64,000 nt of DNA from Dichetophora obliterata (GCA_963920525.1 OY986435.1:302906908-302970907); one strand, 5' to 3'. Positions 51,533-63,152 are shown, numbered from the stretch's first letter. Notes: a model not told the origin generated them from the sequence alone. Numbers and translations are program-made.

Positions 51533-54034
51533 ATGGATAATTATTATATACTAGGTAAATTTAAAAATTCTGTAAAATATTTAGAGTAATCAGTTGTAAA
51601 TTTCAAATTTCGACATACTGCAAATAAAGGTCACGGCTTACGTGTTTTTCCAAAAAGAACGTTGCCCACTAAAAACGATGTTCTTCGAAGGATTCTATAT
51701 ATCCGATCTAATGGCAATCTCATAACACAAAAAAGCATTGACCGTGTCGTGATGGAACTGATGGAAATTTGGAAAAAATTTTCTGTTATAACAAAAGCAA
51801 AACCCCGAGTCAAAATTGCAGTGCAAAATTTATATACCAACTACGAAAGGATTAAAAAAAAACAAGGCTCGACGCGATGCTGTCCAAATAAATAAGGAAA
51901 TTAATTTTAAAATTGAAATTAAGGAGATGTTGGACATCGCTCACGAAGGTAATTTTTTGTTCTTTATGTAAAAGTTGTGTTTTAACAAGAGTGCACTGCT
52001 CAATTTTTTAAATAAGATGCAATGAAAAATATCAAATACGAAGATGTGAAAGCTTTTTTCCAGCTCCATAGGTCCAACATAAACGACCTCAAGTGCTTAA
52101 GAAATTTGTCCAAAAAAATTTTATTGCTAAAATTAGAAACAAAATCTGTTGTAGACACTCCAGTTAAAAAACGTTCAAAATTTATAGATTTTGTTCCAAA
52201 TTGTTTGCCAGCCAAAAGAGTTAAGACTGCATCAACAAATTATCAGCAAGTTGAAGCTGATTCCTCAAATTCTGAAAAAGAATCAGAATCGTCTTCAGAT
52301 TTTGAATATGAGCTTGCAAAACAAGGAAAACGTAGTGTGCGTAGTACTTAAAAAGATGTTGTCTCACCTGACGTCGTTAGAGCACTCGATCGGTGTCAAA
52401 TAAGCAGCCAGCAAGCAATGATGCTGATAGCTCCAAGCTTGAAAGCCGCCGGAGTCGACATAATGAATGCTAAACTATCAAGATCGACAATCAATAAACG
52501 TCGAGCAGAACATCGTGTCGTAATAGCAGAAATTATAAAAAAAAATTATTCTTCTGGTGGCACGCTGGTGACTGTACATTACGATGAAAAAAAAATGAAA
52601 GATCACTCTGCTAGTGCTGTTGGGCGAAACGCAATGGTAAACAGATTAGCCATTACTGTAACATCGATGCAAGGATGCAAGTTGATCGCCATTCCAAAAA
52701 CTACGAATGGCTTGGGCAAAACTATCGCAAATGAGGTCTTAAGTGCACTTGGCGAGTGGAACTTAATCAATGACGTGCGAGCATTGTGTTTCGACACCAC
52801 AAGTTCGAACACAGGCATTCACTCTGGCAGCGCAAGGATTCTCGAGTCATCTCTGCCGAACTCGGTCCTTTTCTGCGCTTGTCGTCACCACGTGGCAGAG
52901 CTGCTGCTAGCTAAAGCATTCAAACTGACCGTTGAAGATGTTTCATCTGCACCGAATATCATCATTTTTCAACGATTTCAAAATGCGTGGCCTAAGATGA
53001 CAATAAATTTTTTTAAAATTAAAAATAATAGTGCGATTAACGATACAGCAATATGCCAACATTTTCCGCCAAATGTTCGCAATGAACTTATCGAGTACGC
53101 TCACAAACAATTCAGAGCCAATCATGATCGTGCTGACTATAAGGAACTCGCCCAAGTTGTGCTTCTTTTTCTTGGCGAAACACCAAAAACTTTAAAGGGG
53201 CAACCACAAAAAATTAAAGCTCCAGGTGCGGTTTCTCGAGCGCGGTTCATGGCGAAAGCAATTTACTCCATAAAAATTTATTTATTTCGGGATCAGTTTG
53301 AACTTACTGGTAAATTTCAAAATATGTTTATAAGACTAACGGTAATAATATTTTTTGTTTTAGATAAAGAGCTAATGGACCTTAGAAATGTGAATATATT
53401 TATAGTTTTGATTTACATCAACTTCTGGTTCCAATGCACAGTACCAGCTACTGCACCAAAAAACGATCTTAATTTAATGAAAAATCTCATTAACTATCGC
53501 ATTGTGAATGAAGTCATGGCAAATGAACTTCTGCGCGTACTCGGACGTCACCTGTGGTATTTGTCGGAAACACTGGTTGGCTTAGCCTTCTTCGACCGAT
53601 CAATTAACACGCAAACTAAGGAGTTAATGATTGCTGCCTTACAAAAAATTGGTGACAAAAGAAGAGAAAAACAAGCGTATATAAATATGGACACAATAGA
53701 AATTGCGGATTTGAAAATTGAAAATTTTGTAACTTCAAACACCAATAAGTTTTTCGACGCACTATTTTTACCAACACCACACGAGACCGATATGATGGAT
53801 TTTTTGAAAACCGATCCCAGTCGTTGGGTTAACAACGCGAATTATATTCGCGCTGAAGAAGTAGTCAACAATATGAAAATTGTTAATGACGTTGCAGAGA
53901 GAGCAGTTGGCCTAATGTCACGATTTAATGGAAAAATTACAAATAAGGAAAAAGAACAGCAAATGGTATTACAAATTGCTGAAGAACATCAAAAAATGCT
54001 TCCTTATCTTACAACAACAAAGAAATATTTTTAA
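51533..54034 (+). pseudogene. four-exon uncharacterised DDE-transposase-like gene (two lesions)
   Basis: Model: exon 1 51533-51554 (MDNYYIL), intron 51555-51629; exon 2 51630-51948, intron 51949-52016; exon 3 52017-53309, intron 53310-53363 (54 nt, no stop, so it reads through); exon 4 53364-54034. Donors are GTAAAT, GTAATT, GTAAAT; acceptors AAAG, ATAAG, TTTTAG. The exons sum to 2304 nt (767 aa) once one extra A in the A9 run near 51858 is discounted. The other lesion is an in-frame TAA at 52349-52351. Seen in the protein: N-terminal LPTKNDVLRRILYIRSNGNL, an acidic serine-rich linker (~res 235-260), VTVHYDEKKMKD (Asp ~303), VRALCFDTTSSNTGIHSG (Asp ~372), CACRHHVAELLL (~401), AVSRARFMAKAIYSIKIYLF, GRHLWYLSETLVGLAFFDRS, and VVNDVAERAVGLMSRFN (Glu ~723). 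Asp, Asp, CxHH and Glu in this order suggest an RNase H-fold transposase, perhaps distantly hAT-like. I have seen similar unannotated proteins in arthropods and fish. The catalytic assignment is inference. Confidence 0.75.
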
Positions 54035-54177
54035 GCGTGTTATTTTATAATAATACTTTCTTAAAATCTATGTTTTTTAAAAATGTTGTTTAGTTTGTGT
54101 TTCTATAAAATTAAAATTATTCGGTCAAAAACGTAAGTTTCGATGAAAAAAAATAAAAAGAATTATCTGCATAAAAT

Positions 54178-54597
54178 TATGCATCAGCCTATGCTATTTA
54201 ATTTCACATAAACAAGTGCCATCAAGTTCATTGCATCAATTAAAATCAAAAATTAAAAAAAAAAAATTTTAACTTTGACAGAGTGTAGGAGATATAAGAA
54301 CTAAATTTTCGCAAATACTGAGGATGGCATTCGATAAAGCGATTAATTTTATGTAGGAATCGGTTTGTCTTTTTATTTTTTTACGGGAATTTAATACCTT
54401 AAAAGAATACTTTTGAAAAAATCTATAAAAGCAAGCAGTAAAAATGGTTTTTTGCTTTGAGCGCTCTCGGTTTAAAAGATATTGAACTGAAAATTTCACA
54501 TTTCTGATCTTCTTAATACCCTTCTTCATATTTACCCCCTAGTGCACGGATCAGAAACAAAATTGCAAAAAAACTCATCTAATATATATATCTCGAT
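54178..54597 (-). repeat. right long terminal inverted repeat
   Basis: Inverted partner of 50633-51058. It begins GCATCAGCCTATGCTATTTA and ends CTAATATATATATCTCGA. It begins about 145 bp after the gene's stop codon. AATAAA-like A-rich sequence at about 54149 (AAAAAATAAAAAG) could serve polyadenylation. Confidence 0.85.
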
Positions 54598-56449
54598 CTG
54601 AACGATGTATACCTGATATCTGAACGATCCGAAAATTTTTATATATATATAACATATTTTATAAAGACTCATTACTTACATCGAATTCCATTAAGAAAGC
54701 TTTTCTGAAGAAAAGACTTTAGCAGAAAAAGACGACTGAATGAGAGTGATTCCTTCCAAGGTAGCTCCATATCCAACCCTTTATACCTTAAACTATCATA
54801 TAAAAAAAAGATCACAAATTGTGACTGAAGCCATTGGTCTTCCATATCAATTTAAAGTTATATGCTTATCTCGAAAATCTTAAAAAAATTACACCTTGCT
54901 AGCTATTACTAAGAAAAAGATTTTCTTCGAAATAAGAAATTTTCTACTGTTTATTAACCATCTACTGTAACTAAGAGAAATTTTTTCTTTGAAAATAAAA
55001 AATTTTTCTTCGAATCCCTGGAAAAATTATGGAATTTTTGAAAAAAAAAAACATTTTTTAAGATTTTTTAAACATCACCCCGTGAGAATTATTATTTTAA
55101 TACTGACGACAAACTGCAAACATTATTATTATTAACATTAAATTTAATTGAGATATTACAACTATCCGGAGATTTAAATCCATCAGTTTATCCATTCAAC
55201 CATCGCAGTTGTTAAACAATCATCGCTTAATTTGATTCATTTAGAATCGCTCGCTTTGTAAGTAATTTTAAAGCATTTTTTTCTATAAATATAAGAAAAG
55301 CATCCTTAAAATAAATCACTTGTGGTGTACAAAAAAGAAAATTTTACATGTGAAATCTACATCTATGAAATAACCAAGTTTGTAACTTATATTTCTCCAA
55401 ATTTAAGAAATAATGTTATAATATGTTACAAGCGGACTTGATATTAACACAGTTTTTTTTGAAACTATTTCTGCTTTTATACAATTTTTGGAAATGTAAC
55501 TTTTATCATACCATCATTTCTTATATTTAAGTGAAAACTTGTCTTTAAAACAAAGAAGCTGTTTTGATAACGTTGCAACGAATTCAAGACATGAGATCAA
55601 TAAGTCATGTAAAAATTCTCTACTTTAAGGAGAAACCTCTATAGAATATAGAAAAACCCATGCTTATGAATTGATGTTACACTTAGCTTAAATTAAAAAT
55701 CAACAATAATTTCCCTAACATAGTAATTTTATTGTTGTAAAAACAAAAATTCTAATAATTTCTAGGATTTCTAATAAGTGCGAAATACTGCTGTTGTAAT
55801 TATTTATTTTTTTCGTTGTAAATATTTTTTTTTTCACGATTGACAGAAGAAGTAGTAAACATTTTCTTACATACATTTTCCACTGAACTGACACTAAAAC
55901 ATGCATATTTTATAATGTAATGAAAACATATGATTAACATTTATGCTTATAATAGTCATGAAATTAATTTATTGTAAAGTGCTGTCATAAAAATCACTTA
56001 TTTCTAGCCTTAGAATTAAAATCAGAATTCGTGTTCTAATATTTTTTAGATTTACAATTAATTTGAGATACTTGCAGACACGATTTTGCGTTTTAACAGT
56101 CTACATCTTTAAAACACACTCTCACTCATCCACTCACCCACTCACTTACTGCCCCTGGCAATAGCTATCCTACATTCAAAAATAAGTTTTTAAGCGCTTA
56201 TTTCTTTTTTATATTAAAAACAAAAGTGCGATAAAATTGAATTTGCATTCCAAAGACATTAACCGCAGCAGTTGTAAGCGTAGGCCAAAGCAATGACACT
56301 AAAAATTAAACGCAACCCACCGACATCGGCTTAAAAGAAAAAATGAAAGAGAATATCACCGTCTATGGCGCACTTCCGCCGCATGCAAGCAACCAACAAC
56401 ACCCGCAGCCTGTAATGCGTTGACAAATTATTTTTCAATGCAAATTTGC
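54598..56449. other. no gene seen
   Basis: AT-rich. (TA)n near 54637. No frames with coding character. The last 350 bp before 56450 are less AT-rich (cACTCACTCATCCACTCACC, CCGCCGCATGCAAGC) and may be proximal regulatory DNA. Confidence 0.35.
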
Positions 56450-56482
56450 TATAAATAAAAGGACGAAAAATGTGCTTCACTT
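56450..56482 (+). promoter_or_regulatory. candidate TATA/Inr core promoter
   Basis: TATAAATA at 56450-56457 is followed by an initiator-like TTCACTT, with the A at 56479, i.e. TATA at about -29, as expected of arthropod core promoters. The sequence downstream is a plausible 5' UTR (CTCAAGCAAGCCACAGACAG, then CAGTCAGTCAGCGGAGTC). It may be the start of a host gene running rightward, whose coding exon would lie beyond or be unrecognised. Spacing alone can occur by chance in AT-rich DNA. Confidence 0.35.
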
Positions 56483-58136
56483 CAACTGAAATTTAAACTC
56501 AAGCAAGCCACAGACAGACGAATAACAAGAAAAAAAAAAACAGTCAGTCAGCGGAGTCAAAATTTAAAATATTTATTCAAATCGCAAATTGAGTAACATT
56601 GCAAAATTTTAATAAAAATAAAATACATACTTCGTTGACAACAATCACGGCAACGTGTTGTCAAAATTTATGGCAAAGGAGAAAATATTTATTCGCGCAT
56701 CAGTAGAGCAAATAAAATTTAATATTCGATATCGATAGCGATGATTACGGTTATAAAAAATGCATACAAATACATGGGATAGCAGCCCTCCCTCACCTCT
56801 AGCATATGCTTGTCATCATCCTTTACAAGTCTAGTAATTATTCATATTGGAAGTTACTCTCTTTCACGCTTATTTAGACAAAATCATGCGTGCTTTTATT
56901 AATACTTTGTAAATAAACATTTATATTTTGATCGTGTAGAGATTCATTAATTTATGAAAAAAAAGAATGGAAGATAAAGCCTTATTATAAAATTCACACA
57001 ACTATAAAAATGCTATCGCAACCCTTAACTGCATCGATTTGCAAATCGTTTTGTGCCCGTTTTTGAGCTCTCAAATTATTTATATCTGGCCAGTAGCCAA
57101 GGGGAGGCTTCTTGGGACTCAAACACACTAAAGCACTTGAAGGCGTTCAAAAAAAATGTAATACAAAAAGCTCTATTAAAATTTTTAAAAAGTTTACTGT
57201 TAAAAAAAAATGAAGAAATAATGAAAATACATATATTAAAAAAACTAAAATTGTCTTAAACGCGTTTTTTAATTTACTTTTAAAACCAAAATTTTTACTT
57301 TTTTAATAAAAAATTTTATTAAAATCGGTTAAGCAATGAATGCTTTTTTGATTATATCGTATCTTATTAAAGCTAAGAGCGGAAAGCTCATCTTATTTTA
57401 TTGATAGTAGAAAATAATGTGGACAAGTCTTGAATATAGCTTATTTGAAAAAAAAGACACAGTTTCGATAGTATCGTAAGTATAGACGTAGAATTCCTTT
57501 TTCAACAGCAAAAGGGAAAAATTCTCGTTTTCTTTTTGTATATTCTTCAAAACTTTTTTAAAGTATTTCATCTTCTAAATAAAAATATTCAAAAACAAAT
57601 TTGTTGTTGTTGTCCTTTTTTAAACTTACCTGATCTAAAAAGCTTACAATTAAATTCACGTAAAAATTTGTTTTGCTTTATAAAAAGTTTCCGTTTGATA
57701 TTTATGGTGATGAATTTGTTGTTCTTTTTTTAAATTTGTAAAAATTTGGTAAATTTGAATTATTTATTTTTCCTGTAGTAAAGAGCATATACATATATGT
57801 ATGTATATTTTAAAAGTAATTTAAAATTAAAATTTTAGTTAACAAAATAAATTTTTAATATCGAAAGAATATATATAATGCATAATAAAAATAGTTCGAA
57901 TATATTATGGTATTAAAAAAATAAAAGTAGTTTTTAAAGCACAACGCATGCTTAGTAACGCATGCGCAAATTTGCGTAATAGTATACATATGTACATGCT
58001 GAAAATAAACATTCGTTTTATTCGTACTCTACCTCATGGCAGAATAACCAGGTAGGGCCGACTTTGAGAGGAATGAAGTAGAAAGCAGAGAAAAGCGAGC
58101 TAGTTGTCAAATACAGCTGTTCATGTCAAACATACA
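56483..58136. other. no gene seen; possible 5' UTR/intron
   Basis: After the candidate promoter no convincing coding exon was found. Short frames at 57053 and 57536 lack motifs. AT-rich. Confidence 0.35.
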
Positions 58137-59202
58137 TGGGCACACTGCAGTAAATATTTACTGCATTACTAGAAGCAGTAATCAGTAAACTTTTACTGAT
58201 AATGAAATTCAATTTGCATTACCAGTAAATTTTTACTGATTACTGGAGAAAATTGCAGTACAAATAAATTTTTACTGATTACTGGGAAAAAATTGCAGTA
58301 CAAATAAATTTTTACTGATAATGAAATTCAATTTGCATTACCAGTAAATTTTTACTGATTACTGGAAAAAATTGCAGTAAAAATAAATTTTTACTGATAA
58401 TGAAATTTAATTTGCATTACCAGTAAATTTTTACTGATTACTGAAAAAATTTGCAGTAAAAATAAATTTTTACTGATTACTGAAAAAAATTGCAGTAAAA
58501 ATAAATTTTTACTGATTACTGAAAAAAATTGCAGTAAAAATAAATTTTTACTGATTACTGAAAAAAATTGCAGTAAAAGTAAATTTTTACTGCTTACTGA
58601 ATAAAATTGCAAAAATAAATTTTTACTGCAATATTTTCAGTAATCAGTAAAAATTTATTTTTACTGCAATTTTTTTTAGTAATGCAGTAAAAATTAATTT
58701 TTACTGATTACTGAACAAAATTGCAAAAATAAATTTTTACTGCAATTTTTTCAGTAATCAGTAAAAATTTATTTTTACTGCAATTTTTTTCAGTAATCAG
58801 TAAAAATTTATTTTTACTGCAATTTTTTTCAGTAATCAGTAAAAATTTATTTTTACTGCAATTTTTTTCAGTAATCAGTAAAAATTTATTTTTACTGCAA
58901 ATTTTTTCAGTAATCAGTAAAAATTTACTGGTAATGCAAATTAAATTTAATTATCAGTAAAAATTTATTTTTACTGCAATTTTTTCCAGTAATCAGTAAA
59001 AATTTACTGGTAATGCAAATTGAATTTCATTATCAGTAAAAATTTATTTGTACTGCAATTTTTTCCCAGTAATCAGTAAAAATTTATTTTTACTGCAATT
59101 TTTTTCAGTAATCAGTAAAATTTTACTGGTAATGCAAATTGAATTTCATTATCAGTAAAAATTTATTTTTACTGCAATTTTACTGGTACTGCAAAGTGCC
59201 CA
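58137..59202. mobile_element. 1.07-kb palindromic tandem array (FB-like foldback)
   Basis: Outer ends TGGGCACACTGCAGTA and TACTGCAAAGTGCCCA are inverted repeats. Left half: about nine direct units of ~40 bp, AATTGCAGTAAAAATAAATT, TTTACTGATTACTGAAAA, with some longer units adding TAATGAAATTCAATTTGCAT, TACCAGTAAAT. Right half: the same units inverted (ATTTTTACTGCAATTTTTTT, CAGTAATCAGTAA). The centre is near 58670. Terminal arms made of inverted tandem repeats are the architecture of Drosophila FB elements. No coding loop is present, so it is non-autonomous. Confidence 0.85.
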
Positions 59203-59329
59203 TCTATGATGTCAAATCTAAAACAACGATGCACAGAAAAGAGAGCATGATCACAGCGGTTGAGCAGCGTTAGAGGGGATGAACCGAATCGTCCACAGGA
59301 AATAAACAGAACTTTGCTTACTACAATAT

Positions 59330-59597
59330 GTCCCGCTTTTCACTCGTCACTCAAGAAAATTCTCGAGCTTGCGGCGAAAGCAATTATTGCTCCGAGAGCA
59401 AAAATTCTCTTGCTCTGGTAGCAAGATCTTTGTCTCGCTGTTCACTCGGCAATAATTGCCTTTGCCGCAAGCAGTTTGTGGATTATTCGCCCGCATGAGG
59501 GGGCTTACGAAAGTCCCCATTAAACCCGAGTAGTCAACAAACTACTTGCGGTGTAAGCAATTATTTCTCATAGAATTGCCGAGTGAAAAACGGCCCT
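59330..59597. mobile_element. small foldback element (CTTTTCACTCG ends)
   Basis: Left GTCCCGCTTTTCACTCG, right CGAGTGAAAAACGGCCCT. An inner pair GCTTGCGGCGAAAGCAATTA / GGCAATAATTGCCTTTGCCG, plus further CTTGCGG and AATTGCC motifs, pairs in several registers. GC-richer than its surroundings. Non-coding. No target duplication was determined. Confidence 0.55.
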
Positions 59598-60630
59598 TTG
59601 CAGTACATGCAGAACCAAAACAACAATATCAGCAGCTAGTTATGTTGCCAGCTATGTTGGAAAAATTTCGTGGTAATTTTTAATTGCCCTTAGGAATTTT
59701 TGTCTCTGGGAATTCCTATTAAATTTTTTAATTCAGCGTGGTATTTTTTAATTGGCGTGGAAATTCAGCGGGATATTATATAAATTTCCGTAGGAGTTTG
59801 GTAATATTCTTCTTACATTTTTTTTTTCTTTTTTAGTAAGCAAAGTTTCTCTTTGGTATTTCAAAATGTTTTTTAAATTGTTTGTTCATATGGGACTTGG
59901 TGGTATTTTTTAATGCGAATGAGATTTTTGTGGCAATTTTAAATGCATATGGAATTTGTGGGGGTATTTTTAAAACGTGTGGTATTTTTGTGGTAATTTT
60001 TAATGATCGTGAGATTTTTTTTTTGATATTTTTTTATTGCGGAAGAAACTTTTTTGTTTATCTTTACAATGGTAATTTTTGTTGTGTTTAATTTATGTTA
60101 TTGTGAAAAAAGTAACTTTTTGTCGGAATTGTTTTAAATTTTAACTGGCAACTTTGGCTAGTAGCAGTACATTTTTTTTGTAGCCGCATACTCTCTGGCT
60201 CTCTAACTACATGCATCTGTATTCTCTATTGCATTACAACCCAACACGCCATGATTGTTTCTGTGCCAGCTAAACGGTACTTAAAACGGCAGCGTCTGAT
60301 TTGCTGGCATGAAAACGACATGTTTTTGCACCTTTAAACCGTTCACTATATTATTGTAAATTAATTTTTTATATTTATCAAGAATCGAATTGAAATTAAT
60401 GTCATATTCGCTTGATGCGTCGTTTGTTCTTGTCTTTTTTCCCTCTCTTTTTCACCCGTTCGCCAAAAAACTCTAAAATATGCATTGAATCCTGCATTGA
60501 AATCAAGTTAGTACAGTTGAGTTACCGTTCATTGTTTAGTTTATTGTTGCAACTTAATAAAAACCATTTCAAGAAAAGGTTACAATTGTTTAACAACAAA
60601 TAAAATTAATATACAACTCAAAGTTTTCTA
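59598..60630. other. no gene; degenerate ~37-bp repeats at 59880-60050
   Basis: The 59880-60050 part has loose repeats of 'GGTATTTTTGTGGTAATTTT' with AATGCGAATGAGATTTTTGT, AATGCATATGGAATTTGTGG and AATGATCGTGAGATTTTTTT. A 69-codon frame across them is a by-product. Nothing else is recognisable. Confidence 0.4.
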
Positions 60631-60880
60631 TATGACCTTGTTATTTATTGTGTTGATTTTCTATGATTTAAATACAAATTCTAGTTGTTTGATAGTTTAA
60701 AATCGTTTATTGAGCTTTAGGTCAGGTTAGAACAATTAATTGCTCTAACTAGTTAATCAATCAGCTAACTAATTAATCAGCTAGTGATATTTTTTTTTTC
60801 TTTTCATATTGAAAATGTTGATGCTGTTCTTTTTGAAAAAATTCGTTAGACCAATAAATTGTTCTAACCTGACCTAAAGT
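60631..60880. mobile_element. foldback/tRNA composite repeat, copy E (short, two partial arms)
   Basis: The left arm keeps one subrepeat (TTAAATACAAATTCTAGTTG, then TTTATTGAGCTTTAGGTCAG, GTTAGAACAATTAATTGC). A short middle with CAGCTAGTGATATT follows, then the inverted body (CATATTGAAAATGTTGATGC, TTCGTTAGACCAATAAATTG, TTCTAACCTGACCTAAAG), ending about 60880. The tRNA-like head is absent. ATGACCTTGTTAT at its left edge is also found at the left edge of copy B. Confidence 0.65.
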
Positions 60881-62506
60881 GATGTGTATTTATATATGTA
60901 TGTTTTACATACATATTAATAAAAAACAACAACAGCAACAACAACAAAAGCAGCACAACAACGAACGACGTGATTACGAACCAAACAAGCAAACACAACA
61001 AAAACAACAACCTTAAAACAGCATAAGCAGTTACTGCAGCTACGCAGCTAAGCAGCTTGTGCTTTCTCATACGAATTTATGAATTTTTCATCTCCTTATA
61101 TTTTGCTATTTTATTAAATATTCGTTTTATTCCCACTAAAACTGATATTTTGGTATTTTTTTTTTGTTTGTACGATGAATATTAAAGGCTGTAGGTATAC
61201 CCCAAAGTGTCAAATATCTCTTTGAAAAAATTCTCGAAACTGACCCCCATACAAAACGCTCTGTAAGACGTAATTCTACGTCAAAAAATAGTATAAACCT
61301 TATATAATCAATTATTTAAAATAATTGTTACTTACAGTTGTATTAACAAGAAATATATCTTTTTTGCGTAATGAATATTAAATAACAATCACTTTTATTC
61401 AAAACATTAGCTAAAAAAAAAAAAAAAATAAAAAAATATTTAATTTTTGTAAATTTTTTAATTTATTTCCAAATAGTTAATAGAAATTTTTTTAAGGTCG
61501 TTATTATAGTTTTTTTTTTTTGCATAAATTATTTGGAAAAGTAAAAAATTTGATATATTTAATAAAAATATTGTGCTTTCTCCCTACCCCATTAACGTTG
61601 AAGGGAACAAAATTGAAGTCGTGCTTTAAAGCGTCTTTCTGCCTTAAATACATGAATAATATCTCAAACAAGACTGCAAAAATATCTAAGAACAAAGGGT
61701 AACTTGTTCTAACTTTAAAGATAATGTAAACATTCTTTCAAATATATATATAAACTTTTTTGTTTAAAAATATAAGTAAATAAGCCATTTTCAACATTTT
61801 TGGTACACACATTTTATCGTAATAATTTGAAAATAAAAAATTTTTAGTATTTTAGAACTATTACAGTTCTCAAATTATATACAATTAAAATGGTTGAAAA
61901 TGTCAAGCCAGAAGTTGGAAAAACAATACAAAGATGTTGTACAAAGAAGAACTTGCAACAAAGAAGTTAAAAGAAATCCTACAAAAAAATAACCAGATGA
62001 AAATAAAATTTGGATATGTTATAACACACAAAATTTAAAAGAATTAAAAAAATTGTCAAAAAACATTAATTATTTTGCTTAAAAGATAATGGCTCTAAAT
62101 TCAATTTACCAGCTAAACTGATTTTTCCCCATACAAATAGTATGGGAAAATTAGAAAATGAATTCGCGACCTCTTAACCTTTACCAATTGAGATGCGCTA
62201 AAAAGAGTATGTTTCTAAGGTTAAGTGGAGGTATTAAAGCCTCGGTCATCTGTCAAAATAAAAGAAAACAAATATTTTTGGGACAACCAAATACATATTT
62301 TTGAAATTTTCAAAACTGTCTGAAGCGCTATTTCTACGCGATTTGTTTTTATTTTTAAACTTACAGTAGGTGAGACATATTTGAAACCGCTTGACACCGG
62401 GCTAATTTTTCAGTATATGTTGAATATGTGCTTATTCATTATTTTAAAACTGATTTGTGGCGTCTATTTAAGTTCCCTTATTTTTAGAGTATACATTCTC
62501 CATCAC
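60881..62506. other. no gene seen
   Basis: (CAA)n-rich tract at 60926-60960, then AT-rich DNA with poly-A/poly-T runs. Short frames only. Confidence 0.4.
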
Positions 62507-62508
62507 TA

Positions 62509-62924
62509 AAGCCCGTATTCTACTTCATAGCTTTGTCCAATTTTTATTGATTGACAATGAAACTAGAGCAGTTGAAACAGTGCTAAACCTAAAATTCAAG
62601 CAGTGTGAGTGTATACGCATATAGTACGAATTGGACAAAAAAATGTGCAACGGACATGCAATTTTCAATGCACTGTTTTTGATGTTTCTCTCAATTCGTG
62701 CGTCGTTAAGTTGCGATCAAATATTAAGTGTCAAAAACAAGCTTGAGCTCTTTCTTCCGCAGCCAAGAAGAACAGAGAGATAAAATAGTCACGTTGCGGA
62801 GATGTAAAAAAGTGGCACGATGTATGTTTTCATCCTTTTCCAACAATATATATCTGTCTAGCTCACACGCCACTTGTTTTCAGATTTTGAAATTGGACAA
62901 AACAATGAAGTATCATACTGGCTT
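62509..62924. mobile_element. TA-flanked MITE (AAGCCCGTATTCTACTTCAT ends)
   Basis: Left AAGCCCGTATTCTACTTCAT followed by AGCTTTGTCCAATTT. Right end read inward AAGCCAGTATGATACTTCAT followed by TGTTTTGTCCAATTT. TA on both sides (62507-62508, 62925-62926) fits a Tc1/mariner-class insertion, although TAAA/TTTA makes the boundary slightly ambiguous. 416 bp, no real coding. Confidence 0.65.
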
Positions 62925-63027
62925 TAATGGAAAGTGTATGAAATGTGGAAAACTCGGGGCGCTAGTGTACCTTTAACTAAACAGAGTATCTTTAAACGCG
63001 TTTTCCTCAAAACATACGTCCTCCGAA

Positions 63028-63152
63028 ACTTTTTTGTTTTTTAGATCCCCCTAGGTGGCGCTGTGGTCGATTTTTATCGGTTTGTAAACATGATTTTTTT
63101 AAAAAAACGACCACAGCGCTACCTAGGGGGGGGGTATAAAAAACAAAAAAAC
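63028..63152. repeat. 42-bp-arm hairpin (CCTAGGTGGCGCTGTGGTCG)
   Basis: Left arm 63028-63069 (TTTTTTGTTTTTTAGATCCC, CCTAGGTGGCGCTGTGGTCG) and right arm 63108-63152 (CGACCACAGCGCTACCTAGG, GGGGGGGTATAAAAAACAAA) with a ~38-bp AT-rich loop. Short foldback or MITE. The GC-rich core is out of place in this AT-rich DNA. Confidence 0.65.

Larger units (their letters stand above)
50633..54597 (+). mobile_element. ~4-kb DNA transposon with ~420-bp terminal inverted repeats
   Basis: The left terminus (50633-51058) and right terminus (about 54178-54597) are inverted copies over roughly 420 bp with high identity. The outer end is TCGAGATATATATTAGATGA. Inside are CCGTGCACTAGGGGGCAAAT / GTGCACGGATCAG with ATTTACCCCCTAGTGCACGG, TTTAAACCGAGAGCGCTC, GAATGCCATCCTCAGTATTT, ACACTCTGTCAAAGTTAAAA and CATAGGCTGATGC. 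Between them lies one plus-strand four-exon gene (51533-54034). No target duplication could be identified at TCGAGA...TCTCGA. The protein does not belong to any transposase superfamily I can name with certainty. Long TIRs, few lesions and near-identical arms suggest a comparatively recent insertion. Confidence 0.85.

Noticed and set aside
58391..58612. 73-residue minus-strand frame with repeated FFSVISKNLFLLQ
   Set aside because: By-product of the tandem units of the palindromic array at 58137-59202.
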